Notes under the pieces: generated by a model
Databases searched by the model: none
The model's input: the letters and a program-made list of their open reading frames with translations, nothing else
What the model was told of the DNA's origin: nothing
Part shown: positions 1 through 6,083 of the stretch, in pieces
How positions within the stretch are numbered: position 1 is the first letter of the stretch
Layout: every line of letters begins with the position of its first letter
NCBI GenBank assembly: GCA_024276805.1
Contig: JAJRWJ010000329.1
Location: 1 to 8,353, forward strand
Length of the DNA: 8,353 nucleotides
Reading direction: 5' to 3'
Origin: Gammaproteobacteria bacterium
GTDB lineage: Bacteria; Pseudomonadota; Gammaproteobacteria; Methylococcales; Methylomonadaceae
Translations under genes and position numbers: made by a program

Positions 1-1
1 C

Positions 2-316
2 ATGCAGATTCAGGCCTTTCTGCGCGATCAGATGCCGGTCTGGCGTGACCAGTATCATGGTGTCGAAGAGATGGAAGTCGCCGTGATGGGCTGTGTGGTC
101 AATGGCCCCGGTGAAAGCAAAAACGCCAATATCGGCATCAGCCTGCCGGGCACGGGTGAATCGCCGGTGGCGCCCGTCTATGAAGATGGCGTGAAGACCG
201 TCACACTGAAAGGCGATCACATTGCCGAGGATTTTCAGGTCATTGTCGAGAACTATATCGCTTCACATTATTCGCAATCTGAAGTTCCTGATATCAGGCA
301 AAGACAGTCGTCCTGA
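2..316 (+). CDS. ispG: 4-hydroxy-3-methylbut-2-enyl diphosphate synthase (IspG/GcpE), C-terminal part
   Basis: IspG is the iron-sulfur enzyme that converts methylerythritol cyclodiphosphate to HMBPP in the MEP isoprenoid pathway, in the cytoplasm. The gene runs off the left edge; only the last ~104 codons are visible, in a frame starting at base 2. The ATG at 2 is probably internal, since the full protein is about 370-420 residues. The diagnostic motif MGCVVNGPGE lies near visible residues 29-38. Its Cys is a 4Fe-4S ligand in the family and its Glu matches the conserved Glu that also contacts the cluster. It is followed by NIGISLPGTGE, as in the longer proteobacterial form with an insertion after the cluster motif, unlike the shorter E. 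coli end. The stop is TGA at 314-316. The gene is convergent with nnrS. Family assignment is secure; the N-terminal barrel and the other two Cys ligands are outside the window. Confidence 0.96.
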   Translation: MQIQAFLRDQMPVWRDQYHGVEEMEVAVMGCVVNGPGESKNANIGISLPGTGESPVAPVYEDGVKTVTLKGDHIAEDFQVIVENYIASHYSQSEVPDIRQRQSS

Positions 317-350
317 AACCCTGGGCTAATATTGATGCCGTTTGCGTGGA

Positions 351-385
351 ATGTAGCCGTCTGGTAAGCGATGCGCACCCTACAT
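351..385. repeat. REP-like imperfect palindrome between convergent genes
   Basis: ATGTAG at 351-356 pairs perfectly with CTACAT at 380-385. Inside, GGT (363-365) pairs with ACC (377-379) and GCG (368-370) with CGC (374-376) around a 3-nt loop, with small bulges. The GTAGCC...CCCTAC style resembles dispersed intergenic palindromes in many proteobacterial genomes. It sits in the 94-bp gap between the 3' ends of ispG and nnrS, where it could act as a bidirectional transcript-end structure. There is no run of T typical of an intrinsic terminator. That it is dispersed in the genome is inference. Confidence 0.5.
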
Positions 386-410
386 ATATAATCTGACAAA
401 GGTCCCGCCT

Positions 411-1586
411 TCAGCCCGGCTTGCCATCGACGCGGGGTTGCGTCAGGATCGGCAGATAGACGAAGATAAACAGCGCAAATGCCGCCAGCCACGATTCCGT
501 GGCAATGATCAGCAGCTGGCTGTACCAGTTCGGGAACAGCGCCGGCAGCAGCACCCTGAACAGCGCTGCCGCATTGATCAGCACGAAGCCCAGGGCTATG
601 GTGTTGGATGCCTTCAGCGCCCTGCCAGTGTGTCCCAGTGAGACCCTGGCCATCATTCCCAGGGTCAGCACGCCAATCCCTCCCACTGTGAATGCATGCA
701 TGGCCAGCGAGGGCATGATCAGCTGGAAAGCGGACAGTGCGGTCAGAACGAAGCCCACTATGATCCAGCCGTAACCGCTGTACAGCACCCACAGCAGTGG
801 CACATACCAGATTTTTCGTACATACCAGCCAGCGACGCGCAAGGTATTGACGATTGCCGCCAGCACCGCCGCCAGGGCCAGCAACAATCCGGATGCATCG
901 AAAATATCCAGAACGAACACCAAAGCGGCAGAGACGATGGACAGGGTATCGAGCATGGGATTGCGCAGCGCGATCACCCCGGACAGCCCCCGTTCGGTAA
1001 AAAAGGGAAACACCCGGCCGGCGATGATCAGGATCATCAAGATCACCGTCAGAACTATGATTTTGCTGCCGGTCCAGGCGCTGTTTTCCTGAAGCCCCAG
1101 GATCTGCAGGTGCATCAATCCATTGCCCAGCATCAACAGCAGCAGCAAGCCAATAAAAATCAGACTCTTGAAATGTCCGGCCTGATACATGGGCTTGCCC
1201 AGATGAAAGATCAGCAATGGCAAAAAGGCAAAATCTATCGCGGCAATCAGGGCATCCGGCAACAGACCGGCATAGAAAGGCGCTATTCTGCCGTACACCC
1301 ACAACAGGCAAAGGGCGGCCAGCGCCGCTCCGGAAACGGTTTCCCTGCCCGTCCAGTTTCTGACCGCGGTCAACAGAAAACCGCTGATCACCGCCGTGGT
1401 ATAACCCAGCAGCATTTCATGAATATGCCACAGACTGGCAGGATAATAATTGTTCATCTGCAGCGATCCTGCATGGATCGAGCGCCACAGGGCAATCAGG
1501 ATCAGCGCGGACAATCCCGACAGGAGAAAGAATGCCCTGAAGCCCAACGCAAATAGCGGATATTCAAATGGTGATTGTCTGGTCAT
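411..1586 (-). CDS. nnrS: NnrS family heme/copper membrane protein
   Basis: NnrS proteins are polytopic inner-membrane proteins, reported to bind heme and copper, that help cells withstand nitric oxide and nitrosative stress; the chemistry is not settled. This protein has 391 residues, the usual size, and is almost all hydrophobic helices (about 12). Family motifs are WHIHEML (53-59), GFLLTAVRNWTG (69-80), GRVFPFFTERG (190-200), HAFTVGG (297-303) and MARVSLGHTGR (312-322). The His residues in these motifs are plausible metal or heme ligands. The ATG at 1586-1584 overlaps the TGA of the upstream small ORF as ATGA. No Shine-Dalgarno is visible just upstream, which suggests coupled translation from that ORF. 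It appears to be the last gene of a minus-strand operon beginning with the DUF455 gene. I saw no convincing NsrR or FNR site. Confidence 0.93.
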   Translation of the reverse strand: MTRQSPFEYPLFALGFRAFFLLSGLSALILIALWRSIHAGSLQMNNYYPASLWHIHEMLLGYTTAVISGFLLTAVRNWTGRETVSGAALAALCLLWVYGRIAPFYAGLLPDALIAAIDFAFLPLLIFHLGKPMYQAGHFKSLIFIGLLLLLMLGNGLMHLQILGLQENSAWTGSKIIVLTVILMILIIAGRVFPFFTERGLSGVIALRNPMLDTLSIVSAALVFVLDIFDASGLLLALAAVLAAIVNTLRVAGWYVRKIWYVPLLWVLYSGYGWIIVGFVLTALSAFQLIMPSLAMHAFTVGGIGVLTLGMMARVSLGHTGRALKASNTIALGFVLINAAALFRVLLPALFPNWYSQLLIIATESWLAAFALFIFVYLPILTQPRVDGKPG

Positions 1587-1825
1587 TGGTTGTAGTCGAG
1601 AAAAAACCTGTACATTTTATCAGATTTGCCCTGCAGCCACCGTAGCAGCGCAAAATTATTTTCCTGATCAAATGCCACGCAACCGCACTCAGGATGATTT
1701 TTCAGCAACTGCGCCGGATGCGCGCTGCTTATCCGGTTTACAGCGAGGCCTGCACGGAAATTTCTCACAGGTCGGATCAGCAGCGTGTATCCGGCAGAAT
1801 GTCTAAAGATCCTGTTCCCTGCCAT
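1583..1825 (-). CDS. small hypothetical protein, coupled to nnrS
   Basis: This 80-codon frame fills exactly the 216-bp gap between the DUF455 gene and nnrS. It overlaps the DUF455 3' end by 23 bp and its TGA overlaps the nnrS ATG (ATGA). nnrS has no visible ribosome site of its own, which favours translation of this ORF. The protein has a basic N-terminal half and a C-terminal half with ECGCVAFDQENNFALLRW and then KSDKMYRFFLDYNQ, which reads like real protein. There is one CxC-like pair (Cys-Gly-Cys), no signal peptide and no membrane segment. I do not recognise the family. The start is uncertain: ATG at 1825 has only a weak AGGGA about 12 bases upstream, and GTG at codon 20 is an alternative with no ribosome site. 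It could also be the remnant 3' end of a longer gene. Confidence 0.55.
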   Translation of the reverse strand: MAGNRIFRHSAGYTLLIRPVRNFRAGLAVNRISSAHPAQLLKNHPECGCVAFDQENNFALLRWLQGKSDKMYRFFLDYNQ

Positions 1826-2648
1826 GTTGGCCGGATACTTTCCCTGATCGATAATCCTCCTGCTCCAGCCAATCCAGTTCGGCATCGGAAAAACCGGCTT
1901 TTTTTCGCAATTCCCTGTTCAACGCTCCTCTCTGCCTGCCTTTGAAATGCCTGGCGATCAATTGTCTGTAGTGTTTCTCTGGATCGACTCCACGTTCTCT
2001 GCAGACAGTGGCAAACCAGCGACTGCCCAGCGCCACATGGCCGATCTCGTCCTGCAGTATACGCGTCAGAATCGCGACTCCCTGCCGCTCGCCGATCTGC
2101 CTGAAGCGCTCGATCATGCCCGGTGTCACGTCCAGGCCACGGGCTTCCATGAAGCGCGGCACCAGCGCCAGCCGGGCCAACAGATCGGTGCCGGTATCCT
2201 CGGCCACATCCCACAGACCGCGGTGCGCCGACAGCTCGCCGTAATCGCTGCCCATGTTCTGCAACTGTCCCCTGAGCAGGGCAAAATGCTGCGCCTCCTC
2301 GTCGGCCACCCGCAGCCAGTCCAGATAGAAGGCCTGCGGCATGCCGCGAAAACGGTAGATGATGTCCCAGGCCAGATAGATCGCGACAAATTCGATATGG
2401 GCAATGGCATGATAGAATGCCAGCATGCCGGCTGTGGAAGTCAGCTTGCGCCGTGGCATTCTCCGTGGATCGCAGAGTACCGGTCGCGCCGGAAATCGTG
2501 TTGCGGAAATGGCCAGCGGCGGCTGCGGGGAAAAAAACTCCAGATCCCCGGCCTGATACAATTGCCAGGCATGCCGGGTCAATTGCAGCTTGCGGTCGAT
2601 ATCGCCGTCATGCAGGCATTTCGCGGCGATCTGGAACAGATTTTTCAT
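1803..2648 (-). CDS. DUF455 ferritin-like protein, probable di-iron
   Basis: This 281-residue protein belongs to the DUF455 / COG2833 family of ferritin-like four-helix proteins of unknown reaction. Candidate metal ligands appear in ferritin order: Glu86 in AHIEF, Glu118 and His121 in DEEAQH, Glu169 in FMEARG, and Glu201 and His204 in DEIGH. This is the E, ExxH, E, ExxH pattern of a carboxylate-bridged di-iron site. There is no signal peptide, so it is probably cytoplasmic. The ATG at 2648 is preferred over a TTG 36 bp upstream because family members begin near the sequence KNLFQIAAKCL. No strong Shine-Dalgarno is seen. It is first in a minus-strand group with the small ORF and nnrS. That neighbourhood suggests, but does not show, a role in iron or nitrosative stress. 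The start codon lies 19 bp from the divergent VanZ-like gene. Confidence 0.88.
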   Translation of the reverse strand: MKNLFQIAAKCLHDGDIDRKLQLTRHAWQLYQAGDLEFFSPQPPLAISATRFPARPVLCDPRRMPRRKLTSTAGMLAFYHAIAHIEFVAIYLAWDIIYRFRGMPQAFYLDWLRVADEEAQHFALLRGQLQNMGSDYGELSAHRGLWDVAEDTGTDLLARLALVPRFMEARGLDVTPGMIERFRQIGERQGVAILTRILQDEIGHVALGSRWFATVCRERGVDPEKHYRQLIARHFKGRQRGALNRELRKKAGFSDAELDWLEQEDYRSGKVSGQHGREQDL

Positions 2649-2667
2649 TCTTTTGTGTTTTTCAAAG

Positions 2668-3072
2668 ATGGATATGGACAACAACTCGTTGACCGGCAGG
2701 AATAACCGGCTAAAATTTGCGGACCTTTTTTTGTTATGCGGCTACGCGGCATTTATCTACTGGTTGTCGGAGCAGCCGAAATTATATGCGCCAATGTGGT
2801 TTGCCCACCAGGATAAAATTTATCATGCCGGCGCCTATTCCATACTCGCACTGCTGACCTGGCGGAGTCTGCGACATTTTATCGCAAGCCCCTCCGGAAT
2901 GGCGCTGTTGACGCTGCTGTTTTGCAGTTTCTACGGCGCAACGGATGAATGGCATCAATATTATGTCGCAGGACGCACGGCCGATTATACAGACTGGCTT
3001 GCCGACACGGCAGGCGCGGCTGTGGCGGTACTGGTTTTATTCAACAACACCAAAGCAAAATATGACGGATAA
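2668..3072 (+). CDS. VanZ-like family membrane protein
   Basis: This is a 134-residue small membrane protein of the VanZ-like family. VanZ itself contributes to teicoplanin resistance in enterococci, but most proteobacterial members have no known function and resistance should not be assumed. About four hydrophobic segments are visible: residues ~17-33, 52-66, 76-92 and 111-124. The family signature is ATDEWHQ followed by GRTADYTDWLADTAGA, in the usual order (acidic-x-x-Q, GR, D, then a small-residue-rich last helix). Starts at 2668 and 2674 (both ATG) are equally possible; neither has a clear Shine-Dalgarno. The frame stays open to 2590, but that part overlaps the divergent DUF455 gene. The 3' end overlaps the GNAT gene by 11 bp, which implies co-transcription. 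Confidence 0.85.
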   Translation: MDMDNNSLTGRNNRLKFADLFLLCGYAAFIYWLSEQPKLYAPMWFAHQDKIYHAGAYSILALLTWRSLRHFIASPSGMALLTLLFCSFYGATDEWHQYYVAGRTADYTDWLADTAGAAVAVLVLFNNTKAKYDG

Positions 3073-3667
3073 ACTTCATATTGAAAGATACAGCGGCAAA
3101 CAGCTGGAAAAATATATTCCGGAACTGGCCAGATTGCGAATTGCTGTTTTTCGTGATTTTCCCTATTTGTACGATGGCGACCTGGGATACGAAGAACATT
3201 ACCTGCAGACCTATATCGATGCACCGGACAGCGTCATCGTGCTGGCCTTCGATGACGGGAAAGTCATCGGCGCATCGACAGCCATTCCGCTGTGCCGCGA
3301 AACCGGGGAGGTAAAAAAACCTTTCCTGGAACATGGCTACGACCCCGAAGAAATCTTCTATTGCGGCGAATCCGTGCTGCAAAAAAACTACCGGGGGCAA
3401 GGTTTGGGGGTGCGTTTTTTTCACGAGCGTGAAGAACACGCCAGACAGTTGGGCGGCTTCCGCCATATTTGCTTCTGCTGTGTCGAAAGACCTGCCGACC
3501 ACCCCCGCCGGCCGGATGATTATATCCCGCTGGATGCCTTCTGGAAAAAACGCGGTTACAGCAAACACCCGGAACTGCAAACCAGCTATGTCTGGAAGGA
3601 CCTGGATGAACAGCAGGAGACGCCGAAACCAATGACATTCTGGCTGAAAACGGTCAATGCCGCTTGA
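3062..3667 (+). CDS. GNAT family N-acetyltransferase
   Basis: This 201-residue protein has the GNAT acetyl-CoA fold. Motif A is NYRGQGLG (109-116), the pyrophosphate-binding R/QxxGxG loop, preceded by a beta strand containing FYCGESVL. The C-terminal part, with ERPADHP and DAFWKKRGY (residues ~142-166) and then ETPKPMTFW, is characteristic of a subgroup commonly found beside a nitrilase-type hydrolase, as here. The acceptor substrate is unknown. The frame is open further upstream (to 2945), but that part overlaps the VanZ-like gene. ATG at 3062 is chosen because it gives a normal GNAT N-terminus and an 11-bp overlap with the VanZ stop, typical of coupling. No strong ribosome site precedes it. 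Confidence 0.93.
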   Translation: MTDKLHIERYSGKQLEKYIPELARLRIAVFRDFPYLYDGDLGYEEHYLQTYIDAPDSVIVLAFDDGKVIGASTAIPLCRETGEVKKPFLEHGYDPEEIFYCGESVLQKNYRGQGLGVRFFHEREEHARQLGGFRHICFCCVERPADHPRRPDDYIPLDAFWKKRGYSKHPELQTSYVWKDLDEQQETPKPMTFWLKTVNAA

Positions 3668-3729
3668 ACAATGGCCTGGTTTTGCAATTCTTCCCTTATA
3701 CGATCCCTTTATATTCCGACTGTTGATCG

Positions 3730-4608
3730 ATGAGCATCAAAATTGCCGCCGCACAATATGACATCGGCTATTTTCGAAGCTGGCGGGATTACCGGTGGAA
3801 GATTCTGCGCTGGATAGAGGATGCGGTCAGGGAAGATGCCCAATTGCTGCTGTTTCCCGAGTACGCCAGTATGGAACTGGCTTCCCTGTTCGGCCGGAAA
3901 ATCTATTGCTCACTTTCCAGGCAACTCGCAGCCATGCAGGACTTGCTGGATGATTATCTGCAGTTATACCTGGACAGTGCAGCAAAATATGGCATCCATA
4001 TCGTCCCCGGCAGTTTTCCGGTAAGAAACGATTCCGGACGATATCGCAACCGGGCCTATCTGATTTCTCCAGATGGCCAGGTTGATTTTCAGGAAAAACT
4101 GCTGATGACCCGTTTCGAGAAGGAGCAGTGCCTCATTGAAAATGGCGAAGAGATCAAAGTCTTCGATACATCGCTGGGCAGGATGGCGATCGACATCTGC
4201 TATGATAGCGAATTTCCCCTGCTTGCCAGAAAACAGATCGAGGCCGGAGCCGAACTGCTGCTAGTGCCCAGCTGCACCGACACGTTGAGCGGTTATTACC
4301 GGGTACGAATAGGCTGCCAGGCGCGCGCCCTGGAAAATCAGTGCCATGTCATCCAATCAGCAACGGTAGGCATGGCTTCCTGGTCGCCGGCGGTCGATAT
4401 CAATATCGGCGCGGCCGCCATCTATACCCCGGTGGACGAGGGATTTCCAGCAAACGGCATACTGCAGGCCGGGAAAATCAATCATCGCCAATGGCTATTC
4501 GCGGATATCTATCTGGAAAAAGCGGCCAACATTCGCACTCAGGGGCAGGTTCTCAATTACCGGGACTGGCCCGAGCAATATCGTATCCGTCCACTCATCC
4601 CGGACTGA
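3730..4608 (+). CDS. carbon-nitrogen hydrolase (nitrilase superfamily)
   Basis: This 292-residue cytoplasmic enzyme belongs to the nitrilase/amidase superfamily, which hydrolyses C-N bonds. The Glu-Lys-Cys triad is intact: Glu44 in LLFPEY, Lys123 in QEKLLMTRFE, and Cys157 in DICYDSEFP. The second conserved Glu (130) is also present. Later family elements include LLVPSCTDT and the RALENQCHVIQS segment. The exact substrate cannot be read from the sequence. Family members next to this type of GNAT are sometimes fused to it in other bacteria, which suggests both act on related amine or amide compounds. It starts with ATG at 3730, 62 bp after the GNAT stop; no clear Shine-Dalgarno or good promoter is visible in that gap, so it is probably in the same transcript. 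Confidence 0.94.
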   Translation: MSIKIAAAQYDIGYFRSWRDYRWKILRWIEDAVREDAQLLLFPEYASMELASLFGRKIYCSLSRQLAAMQDLLDDYLQLYLDSAAKYGIHIVPGSFPVRNDSGRYRNRAYLISPDGQVDFQEKLLMTRFEKEQCLIENGEEIKVFDTSLGRMAIDICYDSEFPLLARKQIEAGAELLLVPSCTDTLSGYYRVRIGCQARALENQCHVIQSATVGMASWSPAVDINIGAAAIYTPVDEGFPANGILQAGKINHRQWLFADIYLEKAANIRTQGQVLNYRDWPEQYRIRPLIPD

Positions 4609-4639
4609 CCCCGGCCGTACCGCATGTCGTCCAGCTGAC

Positions 4640-4660
4640 CGCTGCTGATTCACGGCAGCG
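4640..4660. repeat. small hairpin after the hydrolase gene
   Basis: CGCTGC (4640-4645) is a perfect inverted match to GCAGCG (4655-4660) with a 9-nt loop. It lies 32 bp after the hydrolase stop and could help end the transcript, but no T run follows, so it is not a standard intrinsic terminator. It may be chance. Confidence 0.3.
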
Positions 4661-4790
4661 CAGCCCAATCACACCTCATGTCGGATTAAAGCCCGCCCTG
4701 CCAGCCGGAAAGGGGGTATACAGCGCCTGCCTGGTGAGTTTGAAGTCATCTCTGCGGCCAGCGTTTCTGCAGTTCCTCATGGAGGGCACG

Positions 4791-5019
4791 GCGAGCGCAT
4801 ATAAAATCATGAAAAACCAAAAGGATATGCTAAACCATCAGGAGAGCTACCATAGGTGATGCGTGTAGCCGGGTCGAGGCGGCTTTTCCCGGATTCCGCT
4901 GAGGCTGCATCCGGGCTACGGGAATCAGCGCTGATCGGCATGAACAAAGCGGAAAAGCCTGAATCGAACGTAGTTGTAGGCTAAGGTGCTATTTTTTACA
5001 GCGATTTATATGCGCTCGC
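4791..5019. repeat. 15-bp inverted repeat pair enclosing ~200 bp; possible small mobile or dispersed element
   Basis: GCGAGCGCATATAAA at 4791-4805 is the exact reverse complement of 5005-5019. Similarity seems to continue on both sides: an A-rich tract follows on the inner side of each arm, and a CATGGAGGG string lies just outside each arm (4779-4787 and 5025-5033). The enclosed ~200 bp contains a REP-like palindrome and further inverted pairs. Two readings are possible: a MITE-like element with terminal inverted repeats, or two copies of a dispersed intergenic repeat in opposite orientation. I see no clean target-site duplication or transposase. Confidence 0.55.
4865..4919. repeat. REP-like palindromic element
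   Basis: GTAGCC (4865-4870) pairs with GGCTAC (4914-4919), and within it CCCGGAT (4888-4894) pairs with ATCCGGG (4909-4915). Read on the minus strand it is GTAGCCCGGATGCAGC then GCGGAATCCGGG, which closely resembles the common REP-type intergenic repeats of proteobacteria. GGCTTTTCC (4881-4889) also has an inverted copy at 4951-4959, and ATCAGCGCTGAT (4924-4935) is a perfect 12-bp palindrome just downstream. The location between convergent genes is typical for REP elements. Confidence 0.65.
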
Positions 5020-5058
5020 CCTGTCATGGAGGGGTGATAAGATGCTGGTAAAAAACAG

Positions 5059-6036
5059 CTAACGGAAAATGGCATCGACCGAAAAGCCACTGAATTCCAG
5101 AATTTCCTTCAGTCTTTTCAGAGCGTCCATCTGAATTTGTCTGACCCGCTCGCGTGTTACTCCCAGTTCCTGGGCCACCTGTTCCAGCGTGGAATTTTCA
5201 TAGCCGCAAAGACCATACCGGCGGCAGATGACTTCCCGCTGTTTGTCCGAGAGCTGATACAGCCAGCCTGTGATATTGTTCTTGATACCGTCTTCCTGCA
5301 ATTCATCCACCAGCGGCAGGCTGGATTGGTCTGAAATGGACTCGACGATGGGTTTGTCGAAATCCTTGCCGCTAGGTATATCGACCGAAGTGACTCGCTC
5401 ATTCAATTTGAGCATTTTTTCCACTGTTTTTACCGGCTTGTTCAAATGAACGGCGATATCTTCGGCAGTGGGATCATGATCCATGACCTGTGTCAAATGA
5501 CGTTGCGCCTTCAGGTAGACATTCATTTCCTTGACGATATGGATCGGCAGACGAATGGTCCGGGTCTGATTCATAATGGCGCGTTCGATGGTCTGTCTGA
5601 TCCACCAGGTTGCATAGGTGGAGAAACGAAAACCACGGTCCGGATCGAATTTTTCCACGGCTCTGATCAGGCCAAGATTGCCTTCCTCGATCAGGTCCAG
5701 CAATGGCAGTCCACGATTGAGATAACGACGGGAAATTTTCACCACCAGGCGCAGATTGCTTTCGATCATGATCTGGCGGGCTTTTTCATCGCCACTCAGC
5801 GCCTTTTTGCCATAGATCTTTTCCTGATCCGCGGTCAAAAGCTTCGATTTGCCCAATTCATTGAGATATACCCGGGTCGCATCGAAATAGGTTTCGTTTT
5901 TTTCCGTTTCCGGAGAAACCTCTGTCAATACCGGTTTTGGTTCCTCGAGTATGACCATTTCTATTTCCTGATCCTCCAGTACCTCTTCCACGATTGACAT
6001 GTCCATTACATTGGAACCAACTAATTCTACCTTCAT
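5059..6036 (-). CDS. rpoS: RNA polymerase sigma factor RpoS (sigma-38)
   Basis: RpoS directs RNA polymerase to stationary-phase and general stress promoters. The 325-residue protein shows all sigma-70 regions: region 1.2 near residues 51-84, region 2 with ESNLRLVVKISRRY (92-105), GLPLLDLIEEGNLGLIRAVEKFD (core binding) and FSTYATWWIRQTIERA (-10 recognition and melting), region 3 from about 164, and a region 4 helix-turn-helix around 283-302 (TLEQVAQELGVTRERVRQIQ). Lys169 in HIVKE matches the RpoS Lys173 position that distinguishes it from RpoD. The short N-terminus lacks the RpoD region 1.1, and the end in DAIFR matches RpoS. The start is ATG 6036 with a strong AGGAGGT. The gene follows nlpD after 47 bp, as in E. 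coli, where the main rpoS promoter lies inside nlpD. Confidence 0.97.
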   Translation of the reverse strand: MKVELVGSNVMDMSIVEEVLEDQEIEMVILEEPKPVLTEVSPETEKNETYFDATRVYLNELGKSKLLTADQEKIYGKKALSGDEKARQIMIESNLRLVVKISRRYLNRGLPLLDLIEEGNLGLIRAVEKFDPDRGFRFSTYATWWIRQTIERAIMNQTRTIRLPIHIVKEMNVYLKAQRHLTQVMDHDPTAEDIAVHLNKPVKTVEKMLKLNERVTSVDIPSGKDFDKPIVESISDQSSLPLVDELQEDGIKNNITGWLYQLSDKQREVICRRYGLCGYENSTLEQVAQELGVTRERVRQIQMDALKRLKEILEFSGFSVDAIFR

Positions 6037-6040
6037 TTTA

Positions 6041-6047
6041 ACCTCCT
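6041..6047 (-). promoter_or_regulatory. strong ribosome binding site of rpoS
   Basis: On the minus strand AGGAGGT stands 4 bases before the rpoS ATG, a near-perfect Shine-Dalgarno. It is the strongest in the window together with that of the J-domain gene and fixes the rpoS start. No long hairpin like the E. coli rpoS 5' leader can be judged from the 47-bp gap. Confidence 0.8.
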
Positions 6048-6083
6048 CTTGTTCAGCTATACCAAAGCTGAATTAGCACACAA

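Larger units (their letters stand above)
4609..5058. other. 450-bp intergenic region, repeat-rich, no convincing gene
   Basis: This gap lies between the 3' ends of the hydrolase (plus) and rpoS (minus), so it is a convergent region that needs no promoters. Only very short frames exist (around 15 codons, for example from ATG 4809) and none is convincing. The left part (4609-4780) shows only a small hairpin. The right part (4786-5024) holds the nested inverted repeats listed separately. No T-tract terminator was found for either flanking gene. Confidence 0.7.

Noticed and set aside
696..1556. Long plus-strand open frame antisense to nnrS, rich in Gln, Arg and Pro
   Set aside because: It is the complement of a clear NnrS protein; its low-complexity composition is what hydrophobic codons give when read backwards.
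1651..1666. TTGAT half of an FNR/NNR-type box upstream of nnrS (minus strand)
   Set aside because: The second half-site is not ATCAA, and the site lies within the small ORF.
2664..2674. AAGATGGATAT resembling half of an NsrR operator near the start of the nnrS operon
   Set aside because: Only the AAGATG half matches and there is no inverted partner; it also covers the VanZ start codon, so chance is likely.
1947..2705. Long plus-strand open frame across the DUF455 gene
   Set aside because: It is antisense to a protein with intact di-iron motifs and contains no recognisable domain.
2668..3072. VanZ-like gene as an antibiotic-resistance gene
   Set aside because: No van cluster is nearby; VanZ-like proteins are common in bacteria without any known resistance role.
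4809..4859. 15-codon frame with Met-Lys start in the hydrolase-rpoS gap
   Set aside because: It is too short, has no proper ribosome site, and lies inside repeat-rich sequence.
5043..5060. T-rich stretch with GCTG/CAGC just after the rpoS stop (minus strand) as an intrinsic terminator
   Set aside because: The T run lies in the loop rather than after the stem, and the stem is only 4 bp.
5446..5997. 183-codon plus-strand frame antisense to rpoS
   Set aside because: It is a mirror of conserved RpoS codons; no domain is visible.
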